Shown in pieces: positions 1-7,872 of a stretch of 17,500 nt of DNA (position 1 is its first letter; each line of letters opens with the position of its first letter). The position numbers and the translations under genes are program-made. Origin of the DNA: Actinidia chinensis (Eukaryota; Streptophyta; Magnoliopsida; Ericales; Actinidiaceae); contig VIGQ01001840.1 of NCBI GenBank assembly GCA_009663005.1, positions 1 through 17,500 on the forward strand. Direction: 5' to 3'. The notes beneath the pieces are model-generated. The model was given only the letters and a program-made list of their open reading frames with translations. It ran no database searches and was not told where the DNA came from.

Positions 1-706
1 TTTTTCACTTGGAGATGAGGTTATACCTCCAAACGGGCATGACATACTTGGATCCAGAAGTAAAGAATGAAAGGAAGACCGACGACAATGAGGATCATTT
101 TTGAAAACGTTGTTAAAAAAAGACAAACAAAAAAGAAGGCCATTGTCAAACCCAAAATAAAGGTTAAGTCCTTATGTTTTGTTGCTTACTATTAGTATGG
201 ATATGGTACATTTTTCGAGATATCATCAAAGTTTATATTATTTGCAATTGTAGGAGTTGAGAAGATTGCGATTGGCCATCATGTCAGAACACAATTTGAG
301 AAGGTTGAGGAGATTGCGATTGACCACCATATCAGAATACAAGAGAGTGTTACAAATTTAAATGTAACAAATTTGAACTTTGTTTGTTTTACCATTAACT
401 ACTTTGTCTCCCCCCCCCCGCTAGAAGTTATAAATATTTACAAATTTAAATGAATTTTTTGTATTTTTAATGAAGTTTTATTATAATTTTTTTATTTAAT
501 TGACTCTCTTCTTTGTTAATGTTGTAGAGTGTCAAACCCTGCTACAAACGGGACCCTCACATGTGCCAAACATGATGCCCCATAATTCCACAAATATGGC
601 ACAAGGCTTAAGTATCTTCCATTTTTTTTCACCTTTATGTCCACCTGAAGAAGTTTGCAACGCAATTTATATGCCTTTTTTTTTTCAAGTTCAAAAAACT
701 TTTTAA
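1..706 (+). other. Exon-like but unrecognised sequence, possible gene or transposon remnant
   Basis: No complete gene is visible. Short open stretches alternate with T-rich, intron-like DNA. Positions 13-109 read as about 31 residues with charged content (ending DPEVKNERKTDDNEDHF) before a stop. A second open stretch follows an acceptor-like TAATGTTGTAG at 516-526 and reads VPNMMPHNSTNMAQG. I could not match these to a family. The frame covering 500-706 only starts at a TTG, so it is not called as a CDS. A C10 run lies near 411-419. The alternative is non-coding transposon DNA. Confidence 0.2.
256..341 (+). repeat. Two-copy direct duplication with 48-bp spacing
   Basis: Two 38-bp copies at 256-293 and 304-341 differ at only a few positions; both contain AGATTGCGATTG. 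The spacing of 48 is a multiple of three, and one frame stays open across both copies (about residues VEKIAIGHHVRTQ and VEEIAIDHHIRIQ). This could be an internal duplication in a decayed exon. A possible 3' splice acceptor (TTGCAATTGTAG) lies just before it, at 242-253. The protein family is not recognised. Confidence 0.6.
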
Positions 707-943
707 ATGTCAAGTTTGGATGGGGCAATCAAAATATTATGGGTAGTCCCCAAGTTTGGGGAGGAAAATATCAAGTTTCATGGAAAGATGAAAAAGACAA
801 AAATGGTGAAGAGTATTTACATTCAAGTTGTGGTGGCTGTGGGTTCTGTTTTGATGGTTGCTATTTATTTTGGAGTTACTTTTGCCAATTTTTCTGGTGG
901 ATGTATGACTATTGGCACTTTAGTATCCAATGAGGTGGTTTAG
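707..943 (+). CDS. Hypothetical 78-residue ORF with one hydrophobic segment
   Basis: This ATG-initiated frame encodes 78 residues. The N-terminal half is basic (HGKMKKTKMVK), followed by a hydrophobic stretch of about 22 residues (IQVVVAVGSVLMVAIYFGV) that could be a single membrane-spanning helix, and a short C-terminal tail. No family is recognised. An overlapping frame starting at 655 covers the same DNA and appears to be a shadow. No promoter or clear splice structure supports it, so it may be a chance frame or the last exon of the remnant to its left. Confidence 0.15.
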   Translation: MSSLDGAIKILWVVPKFGEENIKFHGKMKKTKMVKSIYIQVVVAVGSVLMVAIYFGVTFANFSGGCMTIGTLVSNEVV

Positions 944-1009
944 TTTTTAGAACCTTTGTTTGTAAAAATTTGACCGAGTTTTCCTCCCACTTTTTTTAGT
1001 ATTGTACAA

Positions 1010-2207
1010 ACGTCTCACGCGGCAACCAATACAACAATAATAATAACACTTATATTACAAGCCGCATTCCTTAGAGCATTTCTGTACTAAAACTCCTATT
1101 TAAATTTTGGATATATTGAAGATTTATATTTTTGGGATAACATTAAAGAAGATATTTAGTTTTTAAATAAGGTAATAATATAATTATGTAAACGATGGAG
1201 GACTGACATTGTAATTTTTATAGAAATTGACAAATTTCTCCGTCGGTGAAAAGAAAGAAAAGGAACAGGGAAAAATAAAAGAAAAGATGTGATGATTATG
1301 TTAAAAATGATTTGGTTTTGAGTTGTGCGTTTATAATTAAATAAAGGAAAGAAGAAAGTTTGAGAAAGATAGAGAGAAGAGAGTGCAACGCGAGAGGACT
1401 GAAAAGAGAGAAAAGAAGAAATGAAGAAAAGGAAAATTATTTGGTTTGGTTTCTTCTTTGATAATGAAAGACAGGGTGTAGAGCACGGTGAGATGATGTT
1501 CGGATCAATGTGAAATTTTTAGTATGATATCCTGGGAGCCAGATCTTCATAATCTATGGTGTTAATTTCAATTGAGGTAAGCAGAGGTATACAATAATGC
1601 TTTCTAAACATCCGGAGTATTGTGTCTAAATATCTGATTGTTGTATCCTTTGAGCATGTGTGCTATCTGTTGAAATTCATGTATTTTTGTTGGCATCGTG
1701 ATATGTCTGATGTTATTGGGTTTGATGGTTAAATGGTATGGAATGAAATGGTCATGACTTAGTTGGGATCCGCCAATAGCTTCCACTATGGACCTGGAAA
1801 GCCGAGAGCTAGAGACGTGGATGGGCCGATCACTAGTAAGTGTATCAGAAAGACCTGGTAAAGAGGTCTTTGAATGAAATATTATTCGTTGTGGCTACTC
1901 TGACATTTATTGTTGAGCCATTATTGATTCGTTGATATATCCCGTCGTATTGTATATACCTTCCTCTATTTAAAAAATGATTTTTCAAGGCGAACGTGGT
2001 GTTCTGGATAGTACGAGATGGTCCAGTGAAGACTTTGAAGATTTTGATATTTTGTATTAATTACATTTGGAGATATTGTAAAAATAAATATTTGGAGAGC
2101 TATGAATATTTGAGACAATAGCGCTCTGATTTGTATTTGAGAAAAAAAATACGGCGAACTTAAGGTAAGGTATATTAATTAACGGTCCCGGGAGGTTCGG
2201 GTCGTCA
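1010..2207 (-). mobile_element. Probable Ty3/gypsy-type LTR, solo or truncated
   Basis: Read on the minus strand, the sequence from 2207 begins TGACGACCCGAACCTCCCGG. That resembles the CCCGA-type start of many plant Ty3/gypsy LTRs as I recall them. Further along the minus strand are other phrases I associate with this LTR class: an ACGACGGGATATATC stretch, a block near 1770 containing AAGTCATGACC, TTACCTCAATTG near 1575, then a CT-rich tract and AT-rich DNA. No coding region flanks it, which fits a solo LTR. The left border is uncertain (1010 is a guess; 1460 is the conservative limit). No target-site duplication was established. A 60-residue minus-strand frame at 1604-1786 lies inside it and is not considered a gene. 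Confidence 0.4.
1245..1435 (+). repeat. Polypurine tract (GA-rich)
   Basis: About 190 bases are strongly biased to A and G on the plus strand, with GAAAG, GAGAG and GAAGAAA motifs. On the minus strand this is a CT-rich tract of the kind seen in plant leaders and LTR R/U5 regions. It lies where the downstream half of the neighbouring LTR-like sequence would fall, so it may belong to that LTR. Confidence 0.5.
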
Positions 2208-2667
2208 CGAATTTCTCATTCTTAATCACCATTCACAAGCCCACATTCATAGGCCAAGCATCATAATAGGGATAAACTTGATATTGCTATTTAGGTTTAC
2301 TATTCATTATTTCATTTAGACGCACGAGTGACAAGTTACAAACGTCAACACAACATTAAATGGCAATTAACAATCATTTTGAATTTCCCAATGACGCTGG
2401 ATGCCATTTCAAACAACTTCCTTGGGTGCTCATGCCATTTTCAAAAACAACGTTAGGTTGGGCAGCATCACATCATGTTCTTGGGCCTATTACAAGCAAG
2501 TTGTTATAACCATTGCTTCATGGCCTATTCATGTCAATAAGAGCAAATAAGTTTACTAGTCCTTGAATTTCCTGCAATTACAAACTCACATCATCTTAGT
2601 TTTCTAAAACAAACAAAAGATAAGGATCAACAGTTTGAGACAACAAAAGACATGGACACTCCATTAC
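2208..2667. other. Unassigned non-coding stretch
   Basis: No open frame of useful length, repeat or RNA gene was seen on either strand. Composition is ordinary AT-rich plant intergenic DNA. Confidence 0.5.
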
Positions 2668-3200
2668 GGCCCGTTTTGGCAGCAGAGATGGGATTTTGAC
2701 TGGATTTAAAATGAGGGAGATTTGAAATGAGGGCGGATTTATAATAAGGGGGGGCCCCACCGTTTAAGAAGTTGATTTAGAGTTTGGTGTTTGTGTATTT
2801 TGAAGAATGGGGATTTAGTATTGGATATATGTGATAAATGTAAAAAGAACAAAACATTAACCCCCACTTTATTAAAATTAGGGTTATTAATATTTAATAT
2901 ACTTTCCTTTTAATTAGATAAATATGTAATAAATTAATATTTAGATTGATTAAATAAAATTTTTTAAATTAAATATTAATATATAATTTATAAAATATAT
3001 ATATCATGATTTTTTTGGGTGAAGTTATCCAAAGTTAATACAATTATTGTGTTTTTTTTTAATTATTTAAATTAAAAAGTTAATATTAATCAATTAAGAT
3101 GTTCTCCTTAAAAATTTTAATTACATTAAAAAATTAATATAAATTACCAATTTTTTTATATGGTTTTTAGAAATGAAAGGCAAATAGCATTTAGAAGGGG
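2668..3200. mobile_element. Possible non-autonomous DNA transposon, AT-rich
   Basis: The left edge GGCCCGTTTTGGCA (2668-2681) resembles the GGCCCGTTTGG ends common in plant MITEs. It is followed by about 150 bases with TGGGATTTTGA, GGGGATTTAG and GGGGGGCCCC, then a very AT-rich core of about 300 bases. I could not find the matching inverted end. A GGGGCCC block near 3197-3203 could mark the right side but is not its complement. The call rests on the left end and composition only. Confidence 0.25.
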
Positions 3201-3284
3201 CCCTTGCCCTTTGGGAAATTCCTGGCAGTTTCCTCCTGTCTTTTTCTTTTTTTCTTCATCAGGCCAACTAGCCAAGTCCAGACA

Positions 3285-3362
3285 CACTCCCTCTCTCAAG
3301 AACGCCTCTCTCTCTCCTCTGATAAACGAACGGAAAGAACGCCTCTCTCTCCTCTCTCTGTG
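3285..3362 (+). promoter_or_regulatory. CT-rich leader upstream of a possible first exon
   Basis: A pyrimidine-rich tract with CTCTCTCTC repeats and two copies of AACGCCTCTCTCTC (near 3301 and 3339) lies just upstream of an ATGGCT at 3383. CT-rich 5' leaders are common in plant genes. A TATATGG at 3156-3162 could be a TATA-like element. The role is inferred from position only. Confidence 0.3.
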
Positions 3363-3382
3363 ATAACGATTAAGTCGTTTCT

Positions 3383-3868
3383 ATGGCTCACACTGATGAC
3401 GCCTCCCGCCCTCGGCTCCTCTTTGGTAAGTTTTTTATTCTTGTGAAAATTTGTCCTTAAAAATATCCTCCTCTGTTGTTCTTGGTTTTTCCAACACCCC
3501 TTCAATCTACCAACTAGTGTACGATTCAAATCATTCCTTCTCTATTCTCCGTCTAATTGATTGAATTTTCTCGACAATTTATGTGTTTTTGGTTAGAAAA
3601 ATTTAACCCAACAAAAACGGGGGCACAAACCGACTTTAACCACCACGCGGTGTTTCCGCGTGACCACTGGACGGGTACCCCTGTCCGGGATATATCCAGG
3701 CTGTGGATGAATTTGGAAGCCTCCGCGAAGAATCAGGGAACACAAAATTGAGTGAGCCAAACCCAGGAGATGAGAGAGGTAAGGGAGAACCAAATCCGGG
3801 AGATGGCCAAATTTCGGGACCATCTCCTCCGCCAAACAGGTGTTAATGTCATACAGCGCCAACAATAA
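3383..3868 (+). pseudogene. Possible two-exon small gene or transposon-gene remnant
   Basis: An ATGGCT start (3383) opens a 43-base exon encoding MAHTDDASRPRLLF. It ends at a strong donor, G/GTAAGTTT (GT at 3426). An acceptor TTTTTGGTTAG ends at 3596. Joining the two keeps the frame open (phase 1) through EKFNPTKTGAQTDF and HWTGTPVRDISRLWMN to a TGA at 3749-3751, about 65 residues in all. The same frame continues past the TGA for 38 more residues to a TAA at 3866. That tail is charged and helix-prone (QEMREVRENQIREMAKFRD), like a coiled coil. The in-frame TGA suggests a decayed longer protein, but a small intact gene ending at 3751 is also possible. The coiled-coil ending recalls C-termini of plant CACTA transposon proteins, but that link is weak. 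The spliced model is an inference. Confidence 0.3.
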
Positions 3869-4346
3869 TTGATCTCACCATCACTTTTCAGTCAATTTGA
3901 TAGTGTGCGTGGAGGAAAGAGAAGGTGTTTTTTTTTTTTTTTTCCCCCTCATCCTTGTCAACACTTCTCTCTCCTTGCCTTGGCCCACAACCCAATTTAC
4001 CGCTTGTGCCCTCCCTGCCGTCTTTTTATTCTTTTCCTCCTTTTGTCCCATCTCACCCACCTCTCACCCCACCACCTTTTTTTAATTTTTTATCAGCTTT
4101 TTTAGTCTTTTTTTTATAAATTTTTTTTTGCCTCCCTCTTTTTTTTTATTATCTGTTGTCCCTTTTCTTTTCTTTTATTTAGTTCTCATCCTTTTTCTGC
4201 GTCCTTCTTCCTCCCCCCCGTCCCCACTCTCCCCCCCTCTTCCTCCCTCCCCCCTACTCTTCCCCTCCGGCTTTCGGCCCGAATCCCCCCCGTATCCCCT
4301 GTGTCCGTCTTGTGGTCCCTCCCCTTCCCACTTTTTCTTCATTTAG

Positions 4347-4553
4347 ATTTAGTCCCTTATGCTTTAATGTGTATTTAAATGGTCCCTACTCCTAAAAAAA
4401 ATTATTTTGTATATAAAATTTCATGAAATTTTTATAGGATTTCACATGAAATTCTATGGATTTTTTAAAATTTTATTTATTTTTTTTTATTTTAGTTATT
4501 TTTTTTGGAGTAGAGACCATTTAAATATACTTTCGAACTTGAGCGACTAAATT
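4347..4553. mobile_element. Hairpin MITE nested in the larger element
   Basis: The left arm (4347-4392) and right arm (4507-4553) are inverted copies. The inner 20 bases, ATTTAAATGGTCCCTACTCC at 4373-4392, match the complement of 4507-4526 with one mismatch. The similarity extends outward with mismatches to an AGTCCC/GCGACT pair. The centre is AT-rich and partly self-complementary, so the whole 207 bases could fold into one hairpin. It has no coding capacity. The size and structure fit a MITE. Its position inside the 3921-5065 element suggests nesting. Confidence 0.65.
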
Positions 4554-4737
4554 ACTATAATGGGTACATTAAGGACACAATACAACACATGTTATACGTT
4601 GTGGACCAAACTTTACTATGAAGCCATTAAAATAATAAGTACTACAAATATATTTTTTGGTCTCCATTGTCCAATTTTAATTTTTAATTTTTTCTTAATT
4701 CTTACTTTTTTATAAAATCTTATTCTTTTTTTATTAA

Positions 4738-4936
4738 TTATTTTTTAATATAACCAAAACTAAAATAAACAAACTTAAAAAAACTAAAAAAAAAAGAAAT
4801 AAATACAAAACACTTGCACAAATTGGAAAAAAATAAACAGATAAAAATAATAAATTTAATAAAAATAATAAAATAAAAACTAATAAAAAAACAAATAAAA
4901 AAAATTAAAAACAAAAAACAAAAACATAAAACCAAA
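4738..4936. repeat. A-rich low-complexity stretch
   Basis: About 200 bases consist almost only of A runs broken by T or C. The reverse frames here are F/I/L-only translations with no domain. The stretch is matched in style by 9660-9995. Confidence 0.7.
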
Positions 4937-4980
4937 GTGAGAGAGAGATATGGGAGTGGGGGCATAATAGTCACTTTTCA

Positions 4981-5003
4981 AGGGGACAAAGGGGTGGGGG
5001 GGG
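4981..5003 (+). other. Putative G-quadruplex motif
   Basis: GGGG, GGGG and an eight-G run lie within 23 bases, followed directly by CCCC, so both quadruplex and hairpin folding are possible. It sits in the purine-rich end of the 3921-5065 element. Confidence 0.45.
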
Positions 5004-5065
5004 CCCCGGAGAGTGGTCCTACACGGGAGAGGGGGAGTAGCAATTTTTCGGAGTAAAACACCTTC

Positions 5066-5610
5066 AATCAGCATGAACAATTTACACATGACAGCATGAC
5101 TAACTTAAGCATTTTGGATTTCATGAAAATTAAATCTGATGATTAAAAATGCGAAATAGAGCTAGGAATTGTAAAACACATACTATCTGGAACATTCCAA
5201 GGCACCCCGGTCTGCTTGCAGCTTGTACTGGTCGTGGCTTTACAATCTGCGCAGAAATTCTCTTATGATCAACAATTCATGGGTACATCTCCTCCATAGA
5301 ACAGAGCTACCCTAGTAATAGGGCATTTTCCATAATCCTGGTAAAAAAATCAAACCAAAATGCAGATTTCATTTAAAAAGGGCATGACATTTAGAACCAC
5401 GGTTCAAATTCTGAGTCATAACCATTGAATCCAACAAAAAAGAAATTGTGAAATAATTACACGGACAGAGTTCAAACGAAAAAGAAGTGAACCCACTTTG
5501 AATTACTGAAAGAGTTAGGAAAAGTAAATAATAAAACAGATGCATCTTCTGGAAGTTAAAACTAATCCAAAATTCACAAATATATCATGTCAGTAAAACT
5601 CCCAGCATTT
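5066..5610. other. Unassigned stretch, possible decayed exon on the minus strand
   Basis: No long open frame is present. On the minus strand, TTTTTTACCAG ends near 5339 and a GTATGTG donor lies near 5188, bracketing about 150 bases with codon-like text (for example DYGKCPITR and CADCKATTS). Every minus frame is broken by stops, so if this was an exon it is dead. The rest looks like plain AT-rich intergenic DNA. Confidence 0.2.
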
Positions 5611-5705
5611 AGGGGATGTTTGGTAACGTTTTTATTTTTTTATTTTTTGTGTTTGTTTAATTTTTATATTTATTTTGTTTAATTTTTATAAAACAGAAAC
5701 TAAAA

Positions 5706-5789
5706 ATATGTTTATGTTCACCTATTTTTAAACTATTTTAAAATAAAAATATATTTGTGTTCACTTTTTTTAAAATTATTTTAAAAAAA
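5706..5789 (+). repeat. Two-copy tandem duplication, ~42 bp
   Basis: The segment 5706-5747 is followed by a diverged copy at 5748-5789. Both share the order A-T-rich lead, GT(T/G)(A/T)TGTTCAC-like core, T run, AAA-T-TATTTTAAAA. It lies just inside a GGGGATGTTTGGTAACG sequence (about 5613-5629), a phrase typical of plant MITE edges. Confidence 0.5.
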
Positions 5790-6136
5790 GGTGGAGGAGG
5801 TGGTGGTAGTGGTGGTTGGAGGTGGTGGTGGGTGGAGGTGGAGGTGGGTGGTGGTGGTGGTTGGAGGACGGTGGAGGTGGCAGTTGGTGACGGCGGTGAA
5901 GGTGGTGGTGGTGGTGACGGCGGTGGTGGTGGTTGGATGAGGTGGAGGAGATGGTGGTTGGTGGTGACGGCGGCGGCGGTGGAGTTGGAGGTGGTGGTTA
6001 GAGGTGGTGGAGGAGGTGGCGGTGGTGGTGGTTGGAGGTGGAAGTGGTGGTTGGTGGCGGCGGCGGTGGTTGGAGGAGGTGGTGGTAGTAGTGGAGGTGG
6101 CAGCGGTGGCGGTGGTTGGACGTGGCGGTGGTGGTT
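5790..6136 (+). repeat. GGT/GGA trinucleotide-like minisatellite
   Basis: About 350 bases are built from GGT, GGA, GGC and TTGGAGGTGG units on the plus strand, with hardly any C runs. A 131-residue Gly/Trp/Val frame beginning at a GTG covers it, but the protein is pure low complexity with no start ATG, so I treat the DNA as a repeat rather than a gene. It is flanked by AT-rich DNA that may be the arms of one non-autonomous transposon. The many GG tracts favour two-tier G-quadruplex structures. Confidence 0.85.
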
Positions 6137-6349
6137 GAAAAAATTTGAATAATACTTTTTATACTTTTTTATGTATTTTTCACACTTTTTTATACACTAT
6201 TGGCAGCCCATTAGGCTTTTTTATAGCATTTTCCTTTTGTAAATAACATCACTAGTGACTAGTAGTTTAGTTACCCGAAGCAAATGCAAAACAAGTACAA
6301 GAAATCCTTTCAAGAGTTCAAGTCGAATTGGCGGGGTGTTTTTGAACGA

Positions 6350-6790
6350 CGGTCGGTGAATGAATTCATCAAGGAAAGAGAAAATGATTGGGAAACCAAA
6401 TGCCTATTCACTTCATCATCTTCCTATCTTTTCAGTTCTCCCTAGCTTGGCAAAAAAAGACCACATCTCCATATCGATCATCTGGAAATTCCCACCTAAC
6501 TCACCAACTAATCTCCTGTTTCTCTCACTTTCTATAGCTTTTCGGTTTCCCATTAGGGTTTCCGATTGTTGAATTTTGTAGATCTGTGATCGGAAAATGG
6601 GTTGTTTGAGTTATGGTTTTGGGGGTTTGGTTGAGGAATTGAGTTAATTGAGGTTTTTGGTGTTGCAGAATACGAGTGGTGTGGGTTTGCAAAAAAGTGC
6701 TTGTAAATGATACCAGTACATTGAGAGGACAACTCTCTGAGTAGAGGGGACGGAGCTTGGAGGGCGGCGATGATCAACCGGAGCGCAAAC
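6350..6790 (+). other. Sequence resembling a plant gene leader with a 5' intron
   Basis: Several features recall the 5' end of a plant gene. A TTAGGGTTTCCGATTG phrase at about 6553 holds the telo-box-like TAGGGTTT. A GATCTGTGATCGG and ATGGGTTG follow near 6580-6600. A GTGTTGCAG acceptor ends at about 6669. The frame after the ATG closes after 16 codons, and the frames after the acceptor also close quickly, so no protein can be assembled. On the minus strand a 74-residue frame (6553-6777) starts at TTG and is not supported. It is most likely a captured or decayed gene front. Confidence 0.2.
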
Positions 6791-6825
6791 GGCCTTCTTT
6801 AGCTAGGTGACCTAGGGCTTCGAAA

Positions 6826-6870
6826 CGGGGGAGGCGGGGGAAAACGGGGAAGGAGGGAGGGGTTTGGGGG
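6826..6870 (+). other. Strong putative G-quadruplex block
   Basis: Runs of five, five, four, three, four and five G occur within 45 bases, separated by loops of one to five bases. This meets the usual G3+N1-7 rule with tracts to spare. It is followed by a T-rich stretch. No function can be assigned. Confidence 0.6.
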
Positions 6871-6983
6871 TTTTAATTTTTTTTTCAAATCGGTGTTATT
6901 TTGGAGATATTTTAAATAAAATTATAAAATTTTATTGTAAAGGTAGCATTACTCTGCAGATTTGGACATCCTTTTATTGGAAA

Positions 6984-7150
6984 ATATTATGGGTATACCT
7001 CAAATTGCATTTCAATTGCACTCTTAAGAGAGAGACACACAAAGAAAGTGGATCCCACATCACCCCAAGTATGTGGAGTCCACCCCAAGTGTGTGGAATC
7101 CACTTTATTTGTCTCTTTTTTATGAGTGCATTTTAGGGTACCCATTACAT
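6984..7150. mobile_element. MITE with imperfect terminal inverted repeats
   Basis: The left end ATATTATGGGTATACC and the complement of the right end, ATGTAATGGGTACCC, match with a small indel. Similarity continues inward through a TGCA block, AGAGA/AAGAGACA and AAAGTGGAT(C/T)CCACA. The centre holds two 20-bp direct copies of CACCCCAAGT(A/G)TGTGGA(G/A)TC at about 7060-7100. The 167-bp length and lack of coding potential fit a MITE. Its right end abuts the hAT transposase remnant. Confidence 0.6.
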
Positions 7151-7160
7151 TACCCTTTCT

Positions 7161-7345
7161 CATTGGACGACAAACACCCGGTATCCAGACCTATCTTTAA
7201 TGGATGTGATGTTTTGAGCATACCAATCACTTCAAAGTCAGCCTTTAGCATTGGAGGTCAAATTATTGATAAATTTCGCTAGTCAATCATGACTAAAACA
7301 TTGCCTTGCAGTCAAGATTAGTTTTACGATTTAGGAGGTCAATAA
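7161..7345 (+). pseudogene. hAT-superfamily transposase, C-terminal dimerisation domain remnant
   Basis: hAT transposases excise and reinsert hAT DNA transposons; their C-terminal domain mediates dimerisation. One frame reads HWTTNTRYPDLSLM (7161-7202) and a second, overlapping frame reads CDVLSIPITSKSAFSIGGQIIDKFR (about 7205-7279). Together they follow the family pattern W-x-NxxRYPxLSxMAxDVLSIP-x-SAFSxGGxxxDxxR. A frameshift lies near 7202. The usual TVASESAFS motif is shortened to TSKSAFS, a deletion of about two residues. A TAG at 7280-7282 replaces the expected Ser after R. The QDW motif is broken by another TAG at 7319-7321 (QD then stop, then FYD). No upstream transposase domain is present; the MITE at 6984-7150 occupies that side. 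The gene is dead. Confidence 0.8.
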
Positions 7346-7708
7346 ACAAAGTTAAATTTTAAAATTTAAGATTGATTGTTCAAATTGTTTCTATATTTTT
7401 TTTTCTTCATTTTTGGGGGCTATTTGTGAATTTAGTTTCACAAGATTCAAATGATGAGGAAAAACTTGTAGAGGGTTTTGGAACGATTGTTGGTGGACTC
7501 AACACCAATTCAAATATTTTTGGTTGTTAGGTGAGTCTTCTTTCTTTTTTTTTTTTTTTTGATTAGAGCATGCATGTACACTTTTGAATTTTTGTATATC
7601 ACTTGTTTATCTTTCTTATTTAGTTTCTTTGATTACAGAAAAAGAGCATGAAGGAGCTGAAGTAAATTAGTAAAGCTATTGGAGTGGACACTGACAAACT
7701 TACTTTTG

Positions 7709-7720
7709 TTGTCGACAACC
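7709..7720. repeat. 12-bp perfect palindrome
   Basis: GTTGTCGACAAC is its own complement. It lies five bases before the MITE at 7725 and may be coincidental. Confidence 0.5.
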
Positions 7721-7724
7721 ATTG

Positions 7725-7872
7725 TTATAACAACAATGATAGGTAAACACCTACTTTTGTACACACCCAGATACATTCTCTCATAAATACAGTAATCCCA
7801 CTATACTTATGAGAGGATGTGTCTGAGTGTATACAAAAAGTAAGTGTGTACTTATCATTTTTGTTGTTATAA
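7725..7872. mobile_element. Hairpin MITE, 148 bp, with long inverted arms
   Basis: Almost the whole segment is an inverted repeat with arms of about 70 bases. The left arm runs TTATAACAACAATGATAGG..CTACTTTTGTACACAC..CTCTCATAAATA. The complement of the right arm runs TTATAACAACAAAAATGATAAG..TACTTTTTGTATACAC..CTCTCATAAGTATA. Mismatches are few, so insertion was fairly recent or the hairpin is maintained. TTATAA is found at both ends, so either TA, a TTA/TAA trinucleotide or the whole TTATAA could be the duplicated target. No coding capacity. It sits between two exon-like remnants, as expected for an intronic insertion. Confidence 0.85.

Larger units (their letters stand above)
3921..5065. mobile_element. 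~1.1-kb inverted-repeat element with pyrimidine- and purine-rich ends
   Basis: An 11-bp perfect inverted repeat, GAAGGTGTTTT at 3921-3931 and its complement at 5055-5065, bounds the segment. The left third is extremely C/T-rich on the plus strand. The right end carries a long A-rich stretch, a short GAGAGAGA and then a G-rich block (4981-5037). These ends are roughly complementary in composition, as in foldback or Mutator-like MITEs. No transposase frame was found; frames inside are low-complexity F/P/S shadows. No target-site duplication is visible next to the 11-bp repeats, so the true ends may differ. The element at 9087-10110 has the same plan. Confidence 0.4.

Noticed and set aside
3869..4346. 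Several overlapping F/P/S-rich frames
   Set aside because: They are shadows of a pyrimidine-rich tract. Three frames are open at once, which composition alone explains.
4738..5089. Two minus-strand hydrophobic frames
   Set aside because: They translate A-rich and G-rich low-complexity DNA of the 3921-5065 element. The run of F and I is not a convincing membrane protein.
5188..5340. Possible minus-strand exon between ACCAG and GTATGTG
   Set aside because: All three minus frames contain stops. Kept only as a note on the unassigned stretch.
5757..6152. 131-residue Gly/Trp/Val-rich frame
   Set aside because: It starts at GTG and is a translation of the GGT/GGA minisatellite. It is unlike real glycine-rich proteins, which have a signal peptide or RNA-binding domain.
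6553..6777. 74-residue minus-strand frame
   Set aside because: It begins at TTG and opposes a leader-like sequence with a clear plus-strand acceptor. It has no recognised domain.
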